DNA of 64,000 nucleotides from Cephalotus follicularis (lineage: Eukaryota; Streptophyta; Magnoliopsida; Oxalidales; Cephalotaceae): contig BDDD01003372.1 in assembly GCA_001972305.1 (NCBI GenBank), positions 94,115 to 158,114 on the forward strand, given 5' to 3'. This document shows, one piece after another, positions 10,706-20,418 of the stretch (its first letter is position 1; each line of letters starts with the position of its first letter). The translations under genes were made by a program, and so were the position numbers. The notes under the pieces were generated by a model, which saw nothing but the letters and a program-made list of their open reading frames with translations, made no database searches and was not told the origin of the DNA.

Positions 10706-12851
10706 TCTACAAGAAATGTGTAGAACACTTTTGAATGAAAATAGTTTACCAAAATACTTTTGGGCTGAAGCTATAAATACTTCATGTTATATCCTTAATC
10801 GTATATCAATTAGGCCTATTCTCAAAAAGACTTCATATGAGTTATGGAGGGGGAGAAAGCCTAACATTAGTTATTTTCATACCTTCGGATGCAAGTGCTT
10901 TATCCACAATAATGGAAAAGAGTATCTTGGTAAATTAGACTCTAAAGTCGACGAAGGCATATTTCTTGGTTATTCTTCCACTAGTAGGGCTTATAGATGT
11001 TTTAACAAAAGAACTCTATTAGTTGAAGAATCCAGGCATGTTGTTTTTGATGAATCTAACCCTAAACTTCCAAAAGAAGTTAATGTTGATGATTGTGTAG
11101 ATTTCATTGAAAATGGTGTTAGCAAGATTAATCTAGATGAAGCAAAAAGGGAGGAGTCCACCGAAGGAGAGACCCCTCAAGAAGACTACCAAGAGGCGCT
11201 TCATGACCAAACCTTGAAGGTGGTAAGAGGACATCCGCATGAAGCCATAATAGGTAACCCTAGATTAGGTGTTTCCACTAGAAGTAACATTAATCATAAT
11301 TATATTGCATTTCTATCACAAATCGAGCCTAAAAATATAAATGAGGCCGAAAAAGACGAAAATTGGATCAATGCCATGCAAGAAGAATTGAACCAATTTG
11401 AAAGGAGTAGAGTATGGAACCTTGTACCTAGACCTAGTAATCAAAATATAATAGGTACAAAATGGGTCTATAGGAATAAGGTAGATGACCAAGGCATTGT
11501 TATTAGAAACAAAGCTAGGTTGGTTGCTAAGGGTTATTCCCAAGAAGAGGGAATAGACTTTGATGATTCGTATGCACCCGTAGCAAGATTAGAATCAATT
11601 CGCATGTTGCTTGCATATGCATCTTTTAAAGATTTCACTCTTTTTCAAATGGATGTCAAAAGTGCGTTTTTAAATGGGTTAATAAAGGAGGAAGTGTATG
11701 TGGAACAACCTCCCGGGTTTGAAAACCCTCATTATCCCAATCATGTTTTTAAACTTTCAAAAGCTTTATACGGCTTAAAACAAGCTCCAAGAGCTTGGTA
11801 TGAAAAGCTTAGTGGCTATTTAATTGAAAATGGTTTTAAAAGTGGCACTATTGACATTACACTTTTTACAAAATCTGTCAATGATGAAATTTTGATAATT
11901 CAAGTGTATGTAGATGATATCATATTCGGTTCTACTAACAAAAACTTGTGCAAGAACTTTGCTAAGATTATGAAGGTGGAGTTCGAAATGAGCATGATGG
12001 GTGAGCTCAATTATTTCCTCGGACTTCAAGTCAAACAATTGGAGGAAGGCATCTTCATCAATCAATCAAAGTACGTCAAAGACTTACTTAAGAGATTTGG
12101 GATGGAGAATGCTAAAAAGAGCAAGACACCCATGAGCATAACAACAAAGCTTGACAAGGATGAGCAAGGTAAGTCAATCGATCAAAAACTATATAGGAGT
12201 ATGATAGGATCTTTGCTCTATTTAACGGCAAGTAGGCCGGATATATTGTTTAGTGTTTGTTTGTGTGCTAGATTTCAAGCTTGTCCCAAAGAATCACATT
12301 TGCATGCCGTAAAAAGCATTTTCAAATACTTAGCATATACACCGACCTTAGGATTATGGTATCCTAGGAAGTCATCATTCGACCTTCACACTTACTCCGA
12401 TGCCGATTTCGGAGGATATAAGGTGGATAGAAAAAGCACAAGTGGCACTTGTCAATTCTTAGGCAATATGCTCATTTCTTGGTTTAGCAAGAAACAAAAT
12501 TCGGTAGCTCTTTCAACTACCGAAGCTGAATATATTGCCGCAGGCAGTTGTTGCGCACAAGTCATGTGGATGAAGCAACAACTTCTTGATTATGGGTTTA
12601 TATTTGAAAAAGTGCCAATTAGGTGTGACAACACTAGTGCTATTTGCTTAGGGAAAAATCCCGTTCACCACTCTAAAACTAAGCACATAGACATTAGATA
12701 TCACTTCATTAAAGACCACATTGAAAAAGGTGGCATAGAACTAGTTTTCGTCCCGACCGAAGAACAAGTCGCGGACATTTTCACAAAACCGTTAGATGAA
12801 CAAACCTTCTCGAAATTTAGATTAGAATTAGGTTTGTGTGAAATTGAGTGA
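10706..12851 (+). CDS. pol: SIRE-like pol: integrase C-terminus, reverse transcriptase, RNase H (partial gene, frame open)
   Basis: Polyprotein part that would copy element RNA into DNA in virus-like particles. The first usable ATG is 10716; the frame stays open for 711 codons to TGA at 12849-12851. In order: the integrase C-terminal segment with [15 protein letters not shown] and FHTFGCKC (residues 1-150); a variable acidic linker (about 110-185); RT with [41 protein letters not shown] and the catalytic YVDDIIFGS (about 395-405); RNase H with [17 protein letters not shown] and a CDNTSAI segment; and the [10 protein letters not shown] end. It has lost gag, protease and the integrase core by fusion to the LTR, so it cannot be an autonomous element. 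The 10716-11665 part is nearly identical to 18366-19315. The Asp at DDSYAPV is Glu in the copies at 19.2 and 55.7 kb. Confidence 0.9.
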
Positions 12852-13218
12852 TTTAACATGTTTCTATGTTTGTTGTAAATATGTATGAGTGTTCAAAATG
12901 CCTATCTTTTCATGTTTGCATCATTTGCATTCGTTCTCGCGCATAAACGGCAAATCTGCAGAAAAACAGAGCAAAGCGCCGACCTTTGCTTTTAAAGCAT
13001 CAGCGCTTTAAAACAATTTAGGGTTCAAAATTTGGGAAAATTGGTCTAAGCGCCGACGCTTAAACCTACTCTGTCGACGCTTTAGTCGCGTTTTAAGCTT
13101 CTAAGCGTCGTCTGCCTCACTGTGTTACGAACCCTAACTTAAAAAATTACATCTCTCTGGCGATTTCTTGGCGATTTTCTCTCGGAAATCAAAGATAAAC
13201 CTTCACGCAACCTCAACC
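12852..13218 (+). promoter_or_regulatory. Spacer between pol and ORF3 with CG-rich palindromic modules
   Basis: This 367-bp spacer follows the pol stop. Between 12970 and 13110 it carries AAAGCGCCGAC, AAAGCATCAGCGCTTT, TAAGCGCCGACGCTTA, GTCGACGCTTTAGTCG and AAGCGTCGTC. These are the same module types found in the LTRs. The homologous spacer at 59764-60141 keeps the same order of modules. A role as an internal promoter or enhancer for ORF3 is inference; no TATA box is obvious. Confidence 0.4.
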
Positions 13219-14478
13219 ATGACAAGAACCAAGGGTCTTGAGCAAGGGCAAAGCTCCAAGGGGAAGAAGAAGACGGCTGGGCAAAAAGGGAAGAAGGGAA
13301 AGGGGGTTGCCACTGAATCTGCAGCTCCTGAGGTGATTGCTTCTAAACCTAGGTACCCAGAGGCTTATTTTAATAGGAAAATACTAGTTGGCAAAGTCTT
13401 AGATTTTGATTTTTGCACTAGGGAAGGTTTTCCAATTGTTGAGTGGATTAGGGCTCAAAGTTTAGAACCTTTTTTCACCATAAATCTCCCCAGTTATCCC
13501 GAACTCATAAAAGAGTTCTATGTACACATGCGTGGTAGTTCGTTAGATAGTGTAACCACTATGGTCAAAAACACGAGTATTGACCTAGACCTAGATGATT
13601 TAAAAACTATCCTAAGGATTCCAAACCGTGGTGCTAGGGGTTGGAACCAACGGTCTTGGGTAAATAGCGAAGACTTTGATAAGCAAGACTGTGTGCGTGT
13701 TCTTTTTGGTGAGAATGTCGACTAAGTTCAGAGGATGTACACTAGGAATCTCCCTTTTCAATATAGATTCCTACACCGTGTTGTATGCAAGCATATTCTA
13801 CCAAAGGCAGGTGGGTTTGATGAAGTCACCCACATGGAAGCCTATAAGATGTATCATTTGATAACCGGACGACAAATAAATGTTCTATCCCTGATGGCCT
13901 GTCATATGCATTCAATTCACTATCGGGAAAATGCGAGATTAGGCTATAGCAACATTATAACCAAGATTCTACAACATTTCAAAGTCGACCTAACTGGAGA
14001 AGTGCACCACAACCTCCAAAGTGCAGACAAACTTGGCAAAGGAAACCTTGGAAGAATGGGGTTCAAAAAGCACAAGAGGCTTGGTACATGGATCCCGAGA
14101 GACGAGGAATCCAATAGGGTAGAGGAAGAAGAAGGTGAAGCCGAGGCAAGGGAAGAAGCTGAGAATTTACCCATACAGATCGAACCACAGCCTCAACCAA
14201 TCCCGGATGTCCATCTTCCAAGAAATAGGATGGATGAGATATTCGACGCAATCAAAGGCATGCAGCAGAATATTGAGGAAATGAAGACGAACATGCAGTG
14301 CATGAGGAGGCGACAGAAGAGACTTGACAAAAGATTTGATAACACAGGCATTATAGTGTATGATGGCATCATATCTTCATCCTCCAGCCACGACGACGAT
14401 CCCCCGGACGATGATGCTACCGATGATATGGAGGGAGATGTCCGAGGAGATGATGAGAGTACTCATATGGAGGATTGA
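13219..14478 (+). pseudogene. ORF3 of the SIRE-like element: Transposase_32-like protein, one internal stop
   Basis: An accessory ORF downstream of pol, in the place where SIRE elements carry an env-like gene. I chose ATG 13219 because the homologous copy at 60142 starts at the same place (M-R-T-K, basic). The 419-codon frame has one in-frame TAA at 13723-13725; the other copy has a sense codon there. The N-terminus is Lys/Gly-rich. The core (about residues 55-270) has GKVLDFDFC, EGFPIVEWI, NLPSYPELIKEFYVH, GWNQRSW, HMEAYKMYHLI, ENARLGYSNIITKIL and LGRMGFKKHKR. A Glu-rich stretch and a predicted coiled coil (about 335-375) follow, ending in Ser- and Asp-rich sequence. The core looks like the plant 'putative transposon protein' family (Pfam Transposase_32, from memory). 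No signal peptide or membrane segment is seen, so I do not call it Env. Function unknown. Confidence 0.7.
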
Positions 14479-15264
14479 GCATTTGCATCTCATGTCTCTT
14501 CTTTTGCATTCACTGTTGTTACTCTTTATGATCTATGAGCTTTGTAATCTTAGCTTAAATATTTGATTTCAGCTTGTATTTTATTCAGCTTGTGAAATGG
14601 GAAATGACTTTGTTAATGAAATGTGTTTTGTTGGTTTGCTTGGTTATTGCCGTTTCATATATGAAATGGATGTGCATATTGAGTTCTTGATATGCAATAT
14701 GGTGTTGAACTTGGATTCATCTTATGCAGACTGTGAAATGAATATATGTGTTGGTACTTCTAGTACAATTAATGGACTATGCAACTTTTAAGATATTATG
14801 AATGCTTATTGGTTTTAAGCTCAATGTGCAAATTGGTTTAGTAACCTTGATATATTAACTATGGTAACTTCTTGTTAAAAAGATAAAACTGGAAAATAAA
14901 TTGCATGCTCAAAGGACCATGATCATAAGTTTGGATATGTCTTTTAACCCTTTTAAGATGATAACAAAAAGGGGGAGAATATTGTACGATTAGTTTGGGG
15001 AAGATAATGGTAAAATTGAGAGAGTTTGGGAGAGAATTTGAGAGACAGTATATAAATGCATAATGGGTGTAATGACAATGCAATATAACCCTTATATGAC
15101 TAAGGGGGAGGTATTAAACTCAGGGGGAGCTATTGCCTTTTGAGCAATTCTCTATGTTCTCATTTTTTTTACATCATATGCACTTTATTCATTAATGTTT
15201 ATAGCTTAACAAATTATTATGCTTTAAATGTAACAAATTTTGTCATCATCAAAAAGGGGCAGAT
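14479..15264 (+). other. 3' untranslated part of SIRE-like element with repeated polypurine-tract motifs
   Basis: No coding homology. It contains AAAAAGGGGGAG at 14966-14977, TAAGGGGGAG ending at 15110, CAGGGGGAG at 15121-15129, and finally AAAAAGGGGCAGA at 15251-15263 directly before the next LTR. The last is the expected plus-strand primer. The others are extra copies of the same purine motif. Confidence 0.7.
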
Positions 15265-16140
15265 TGTTGACATTTATGTCTCAATCCTATGTTTTGATGA
15301 TAACATATTTGTATTTGACAAAGTTCCTTAATGTGCAAGAAAACAATTAAGTGAGCAAGACAGCAGGAATTATGCAAAAAACAGCCCAGACAGTCGACGC
15401 ATAACATTAAAGCGTCAGAGCTTTAACAGACAGTCGAGACAAGAACAAAGCGTCTACCGGAGAAGCACTTGAAGAATTGGGAATAACACTCCAACCGTCG
15501 AAGCTCGAATTTCAAGCGTCTACGCTTTGAGGTCCAAAGCGCCTGCTCTTTGTGCAAAGCGCCGTCCGATTAAACCAGTGGAGCCACCTTCTATTTAAAG
15601 GGGCTTAAACGTCGACGCCAGAGACTAAGCGTCAGTGCTTTGAGGTGACGGTCGACTCCAACTTTGAACTCCTGCGCTTTGAGGTGACGGTCAACTCCAA
15701 CTTTGAACGCCTGCGCTTTGAGCTGTATTCAAATTTGAGATCCCCAACGGTCACATGACCGTCGACGCTTTGAAGGAGACAGTCGACGCTTTAGTCGGCT
15801 GGAACAGTTTCTGACAGATTTCAGAGGACATTCCATTAAGGAATTAATCCTAAACTAATCCAAACGGATCTATGAGGCAAGAAGCTATAAATGGACGAAA
15901 GTTTCTGAAGAATAAGATGAGAACAACATAAGCAAAACATATATACAAACATCATTCAAAGCAAACATTCAAAGAGAATCAAAATCCAAAGCTCATCCAA
16001 ATAGTTTACATTTTTACATTTTGAGCTATTTAATGTTCTCACTGATTTGAGCAATTATTTCTTGTAATATCCAACCTTGTGAGAGGTTTAGACACCAACA
16101 CTACTCTTTATACTTTGATTGTAATAGGGGAGTGAACCCC
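15265..16140 (+). mobile_element. SIRE/Maximus-like LTR, copy 2, truncated at the same base as copy 1
   Basis: It begins TGTTGACATTTATG after a polypurine tract and ends GGGGAGTGAACCCC, 876 bp, like copy 1 at 9830-10705 with roughly a dozen base differences. It is joined at 16141 to the middle of gag. It can serve as the 3' LTR of the upstream unit and the 5' LTR of the downstream unit, as in tandem elements that share an LTR. The same set of palindromic CG modules is present at 15390-15800. Confidence 0.85.
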
Positions 16141-17409
16141 AATGCAAAAGAAGGATGACGATGAAGAAAATGAGAAGAAGAAGAAAAAGATTGTAGCCTT
16201 GAAGTCATCCCAAACCGAAGACTCCGAGGATGATGATGAGGAGGAGGAGGAACTTGCATTTATCACCCGGAGATTCAAGAAGTTTCTTGCCAGCAAAAAG
16301 AAATTTGGTGGAAGGCCAAACAAGAAATTCCACCAAAAAGGAGAATCAAGCAAACTTGAAGAAATCATATGCTTCGAGTGCAACAAGCCGGGGCATTACA
16401 AAAGCGATTGCCCTCGCCTAAAGAAGAAGAACTTAGTGAAGAAGAAGAAAAAGGCTATGATTGCAACTTGGGATGATAGCAATGAATCCAGCTCGGAGGA
16501 AGACACAAACGAAGAGGTGGCTCAAATAGCCTTGATGGCTCTGGAGGATCAAGAAGAAGAAGAAAATGATGAGGTAACATATGACGAACTTGTCTTATTA
16601 GTTAAAAATATAGTTATATGATTGCCTCTATGAAGAAAAAGGTTAAGTCATTAACATATGAAAATGATGAACTAAAATTGGCTAAGGAAGAAACCTCAAA
16701 TGAAATTGAGGTAGACCTCCTTGAAAATGAAATAGCTTACCTTGTTAAGGAAAACAAAAATCTCAAGAAAGAGATAGAAGCCTTAAAGAAAACCTTTTCA
16801 AAATTCTCTAATAGTAGTGAGAAGCTTGAAAAACTTCTTGGAATGCAAAGATGCGTATTTGATAAAGCGGGACTAGGATTTGAAGAAATGAACAATGTCA
16901 AGCTTTATCAAACATTCTTTGATAGGAAGGAGAAAATCGAAAAGGAAAAGGTTGATAAGGCCAAGATTAAAAAGAAAACCATGTGTGATTATTGTGGTAC
17001 AATAGGACACACCTTCTTTACTTGCTTCCATAAGACAAATGCCATGTCTAGAAAGAACTTGACTAGATCATGCAATTTTTGTGGAAAACGTGGACACACA
17101 CACTCACAATGTTATCATAGGAAAAATGCCTTGAGTAAGAAAAATATCATGTGCACACATTGTGGTAAGTATGGTCATGCATATTCATCATGTTTTCATA
17201 GAAGGAACAATGTGCATAAAAGACATGTAATTGTGTCATGCAATGTTTGTGGTAACAATGGCCATACTCCATCTTCATGTTTTTATAAACAAAATGCATT
17301 GCATGACTTGAACTTGTTTAGAACTAAAAGGAGTTGGGTTCTCAAAGGAACCAATTTGACTAACCCCAAAGGACCCAAAGTTTGTTGGGTACCTCAAACA
17401 AAAATTTGA
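16141..17409 (+). pseudogene. gag: SIRE-like gag C-terminal half with one plus four zinc knuckles
   Basis: The Gag nucleocapsid region packages element RNA. The first ATG in frame is 16142, but the N-terminal gag domain is missing (compare 52190-52640). A Lys/Glu/Asp-rich region leads to a canonical CCHC knuckle CFECNKPGHYKSDC (about 16372-16413). A 1-bp deletion near 16605 breaks the frame. It resumes at 16618 with a coiled-coil-like segment and AGLGFEEMNNVKLY. Four more knuckles follow in tandem at 16984-17280: CDYCGTIGHTFFTC, CNFCGKRGHTHSQC, CTHCGKYGHAYSSC and CNVCGNNGHTPSSC. They are separated by basic H-R/K-N-A/N spacers. The frame ends KVCWVPQTKI and TGA at 17407-17409. The Ser-rich ORFs on the opposite strand are shadows of the acidic coding. 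Confidence 0.85.
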
Positions 17410-17424
17410 ATTTTGTGCGTATAG

Positions 17425-19315
17425 GTGTGCTTGAAGGCATTATCCAAGAAAACACAATGGTACTTGGATAGTGGATGCTCCAAGCATATGACGGGTGACA
17501 AGAGTCTCTTCGTCAAATATGAATCAAAAGAAGGAGGAGAAGTAACTTTCGGAGACAATGCAAAAGGAAAAATCAAAGGTGCTGGCTCCATAGGTAATCT
17601 CAAAACTTCTATTCATAATGTATTATTTGTTGATGGACTTAAGCACAATCTATTGAGCATAAGTCAATTATGTGACAAGGATTGTAAAGTCGTTTTTGAA
17701 AAGGACTTATGCAAGGTAATTGATATAAATAATGGTCAAGTGAAGTTTATTGGACATAGACATGGAAATGTATATGTAGTAGACATAGATGACTTAGTTA
17801 ATATTAAATGCTTAGTTTCCATGAATGATGATAGTTGGCTATGGCATAGAAGATTAGGTCATGTAGGAATGTCAACCATTTCAAAGCTTTTGAAACATGA
17901 ACTAATTAAAGGACTTCCTAAGATTAACTTTGAAAAGGACAAAGTTTGTGATGCATGCCAATATGGTAAACAAACTAGAGCCACTTTTCAAAGTAAGAAC
18001 ATAGTATCCACAACTAGGCCTTTGCAACTTTTACATCTAGATTTATTTTGACCAATAGATGTTAGAAGCCTAGGAGGAAAATCATATGCCATGGTCATTG
18101 TAGATGATTATTCAAAATATACATGGACTATTTTTCTAGCCCACAAAAGTGAATCTTTTAAAGAATTTTCATATTTTTGTAAAATCATTCAAAATGAAAA
18201 GGACACTTCAATTTCTAAAATAAGAAGTGATCATGAAAAAGAGTTTGAAAATCATTTGTTTGAAAACTTTTGTAATGAAAATGGTTTTATACATGAGTTC
18301 TCCACTCCTAGAACACCTCAACAAAATGGGGTTGTTGAAAGGAAAAATAGAACTCTACAAGAAATGTGTAGAACACTTTTGAATGAAAATAGTTTACCAA
18401 AATACTTTTGGGCTGAAGCTATAAATACTTCATGTTATATCCTTAATCGTATATCAATTAGGCCTATTCTCAAAAAGACTTCATATGAGTTATGGAGGGG
18501 GAGAAAGCCTAACATTAGTTATTTTCATACCTTCGGATGCAAGTGCTTTATCCACAATAATGGAAAAGAGTATCTTGGTAAATTAGACTCTAAAGTCGAC
18601 GAAGGCATATTTCTTGGTTATTCTTCCACTAGTAGGGCTTATAGATGTTTTAACAAAAGAACTCTATTAGTTGAAGAATCCAGGCATGTTGTTTTTGATG
18701 AATCTAACCCTAAACTTCCAAAAGAAGTTAATGTTGATGATTGTGTAGATTTCATTGAAAATGGTGTTAGCAAGATTAATCTAGATGAAGCAAAAAGGGA
18801 GGAGTCCACCGAAGGAGAGACCCCTCAAGAAGACTACCAAGAGGCGCTTCATGACCAAACCTTGAAGGTGGTAAGAGGACATCCGCATGAAGCCATAATA
18901 GGTAACCCTAGATTAGGTGTTTCCACTAGAAGTAACATTAATCATAATTATATTGCATTTCTATCACAAATCGAGCCTAAAAATATAAATGAGGCCGAAA
19001 AAGACGAAAATTGGATCAATGCCATGCAAGAAGAATTGAACCAATTTGAAAGGAGTAGAGTATGGAACCTTGTACCTAGACCTAGTAATCAAAATATAAT
19101 AGGTACAAAATGGGTCTATAGGAATAAGGTAGATGACCAAGGCATTGTTATTAGAAACAAAGCTAGGTTGGTTGCTAAGGGTTATTCCCAAGAAGAGGGA
19201 ATAGACTTTGATGAATCGTATGCACCCGTAGCAAGATTAGAATCAATTCGCATGTTGCTTGCATATGCATCTTTTAAAGATTTCACTCTTTTTCAAATGG
19301 ATGTCAAAAGTGCTT
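17425..19315 (+). pseudogene. pol: SIRE-like pol: protease, integrase, start of RT; one stop, 3' truncated
   Basis: The frame begins after a TAG at 17422-17424 and is in phase with gag. The protease motif is WYLDSGCSKHMTG (from about 17458). The pre-integrase zinc region has HRRLGHVGM and CDACQYGK. A TGA at 18049-18051 interrupts LHLDLF; the copy at 54.5 kb has Gly there. The integrase core continues with [21 protein letters not shown] and [18 protein letters not shown] (the D,D,E core). An E for G occurs just after the second Asp compared with the 54.7-kb copy. From 18366 to 19315 it is nearly base-identical to 10716-11665. It ends abruptly inside RT at QMDVKSA, where unrelated sequence starts. 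Not functional as it stands. Confidence 0.85.
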
Positions 19316-19896
19316 AGTTTATTCACCATCAATTAGGAAAAAATCATAAGTCTCACGTGAAAACACAGATGTATGAGGCTGCATGTTCTACGAGGGGAAA
19401 AGCGGACAATTTCTCATGCGGTCTAGGATCGAGTTGTTACAATTGGTATCAGAGCAAGACCCCCTTTCCAATAGGTGTGGTTTAGAGACGAACCAAGCGG
19501 AAGCTGGTGGGCCTCTAATACCTCACTCAATAGTGGGCAAGAAGAGATTACTATTCATGAGATGAAGCCGCCTATAGGAGGCAAGGGCTATTCACGAGAT
19601 GGAGAGTCGCCCTTGTGACAAGAATAAACCGGATCTACCAAAAAGGAGGACACATGAAAAATGATCTAAAAACCTAATCACATGAGGCGCTTTTTGGTGA
19701 ATTGATCGAGTAGTTAATAGAAACTGTAAGGTTAAGCGTGCTACTCTTAGGGCAAAATCAGGATAGGGAGTTTTACCAATCCATCAATTATGACAAAACC
19801 GTGAATCTCACATGAAAACGCAAATGTATAGGTGTTGTATATTATGTGTGGGGCAAAGTGGACAATTTCTCATGTGGTTTAGGATCGAGTTGTTAC
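19316..19896 (+). mobile_element. TRIM-like remnant: two LTR ends around a short internal region
   Basis: Two similar stretches, 19316-19441 and about 19770-19896, share CCATCAATTA, CTCACRTGAAAAC, GGACAATTTCTCATG and AGGATCGAGTTGTTACA, the last being an LTR 3' end. The first is followed by a primer-binding site. Only about 330-345 bp lie between them and no gag-pol coding is visible. This fits a terminal-repeat retrotransposon in miniature, or a strongly deleted gypsy-type element. The left copy is truncated at the junction with the SIRE-like pol, so LTR starts and target duplication are not recoverable. Confidence 0.55.
19444..19455 (+). other. Primer-binding site (initiator tRNA-Met type)
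   Basis: TGGTATCAGAGC, complementary to the 3' end of plant initiator tRNA-Met, three bases after an LTR end GTTGTTACA. Marks the start of the internal region of an LTR element read on the + strand. Confidence 0.8.
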
Positions 19897-20060
19897 ATTT
19901 TTAATTTATAAAAATCTCATCATATATTTATTTGAATATCATGATTTTTTGAATAATCCATTATATTTTTTTTTCATCGATGAACAAATTCCATTATACT
20001 TAAATGGTTAATTATGTTAAAATATATTGAAGATTAAAATATATAATTTTGATTCTCTTA

Positions 20061-20418
20061 AGGGAAAAGTATAATTTAGTCCTTGATATTTGGTGTCAGA
20101 GACACTTTAGTCTCTCTATTATGACAAATGATACGTTAGTCCCTGACTATGAGTATTAACTGAACACATAAGTCCATCCGTTTGTTGACCACTAACAATT
20201 CCGTTATGATAAAGGACAAATTAGTCCCTAACGTTTGATAATAAAGACACAATAGTCCCTAAATATGAGTGTTGACCGGACACTTTTGTCCTTGCATTTA
20301 CTTGACTTTTAAACTCTGTTTACTGATAACGACTAACGGGCCATTTGTCATGATAAAGGAACTAAAGTGTCTCTGACACAAAATATCAAAAACTAAATTA
20401 TATTTTTCCCTTTTCTTA
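20061..20418. mobile_element. MITE with about 50-bp terminal inverted repeats
   Basis: The left end reads GGGAAAAGTATAATTTAGTC then TTGATATTTGGTGTCAGAGA; the right end carries its inverted copy (TCTCTGACACAAAATATCAA ... AAATTATATTTTTCCC). With the adjoining ACACTTTAGT this gives about 50 bp of inverted repeat around a core of about 250 bp. Internal TTAGTCCCT phrases are also repeated. Flanks ending in TCTTA on both sides (7 of 9 bases alike if a 9-bp duplication is assumed) would fit a Mutator-like target duplication. No transposase is present. Confidence 0.65.

Noticed and set aside
11316-11543. Reverse-strand 75-codon ORF, repeated at 18964-19191
   Set aside because: Shadow of the RT frame; it is repeated only because the underlying DNA is duplicated.
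13219-14478. Calling ORF3 an envelope protein
   Set aside because: Position fits, but there is no signal peptide, membrane segment or Cys-rich ectodomain; the core fits a different plant family better.
16108-16386. Ser-rich ORF on the reverse strand
   Set aside because: It is the complement of the acidic Glu/Asp-coding part of gag; the same happens at 52631-53353.
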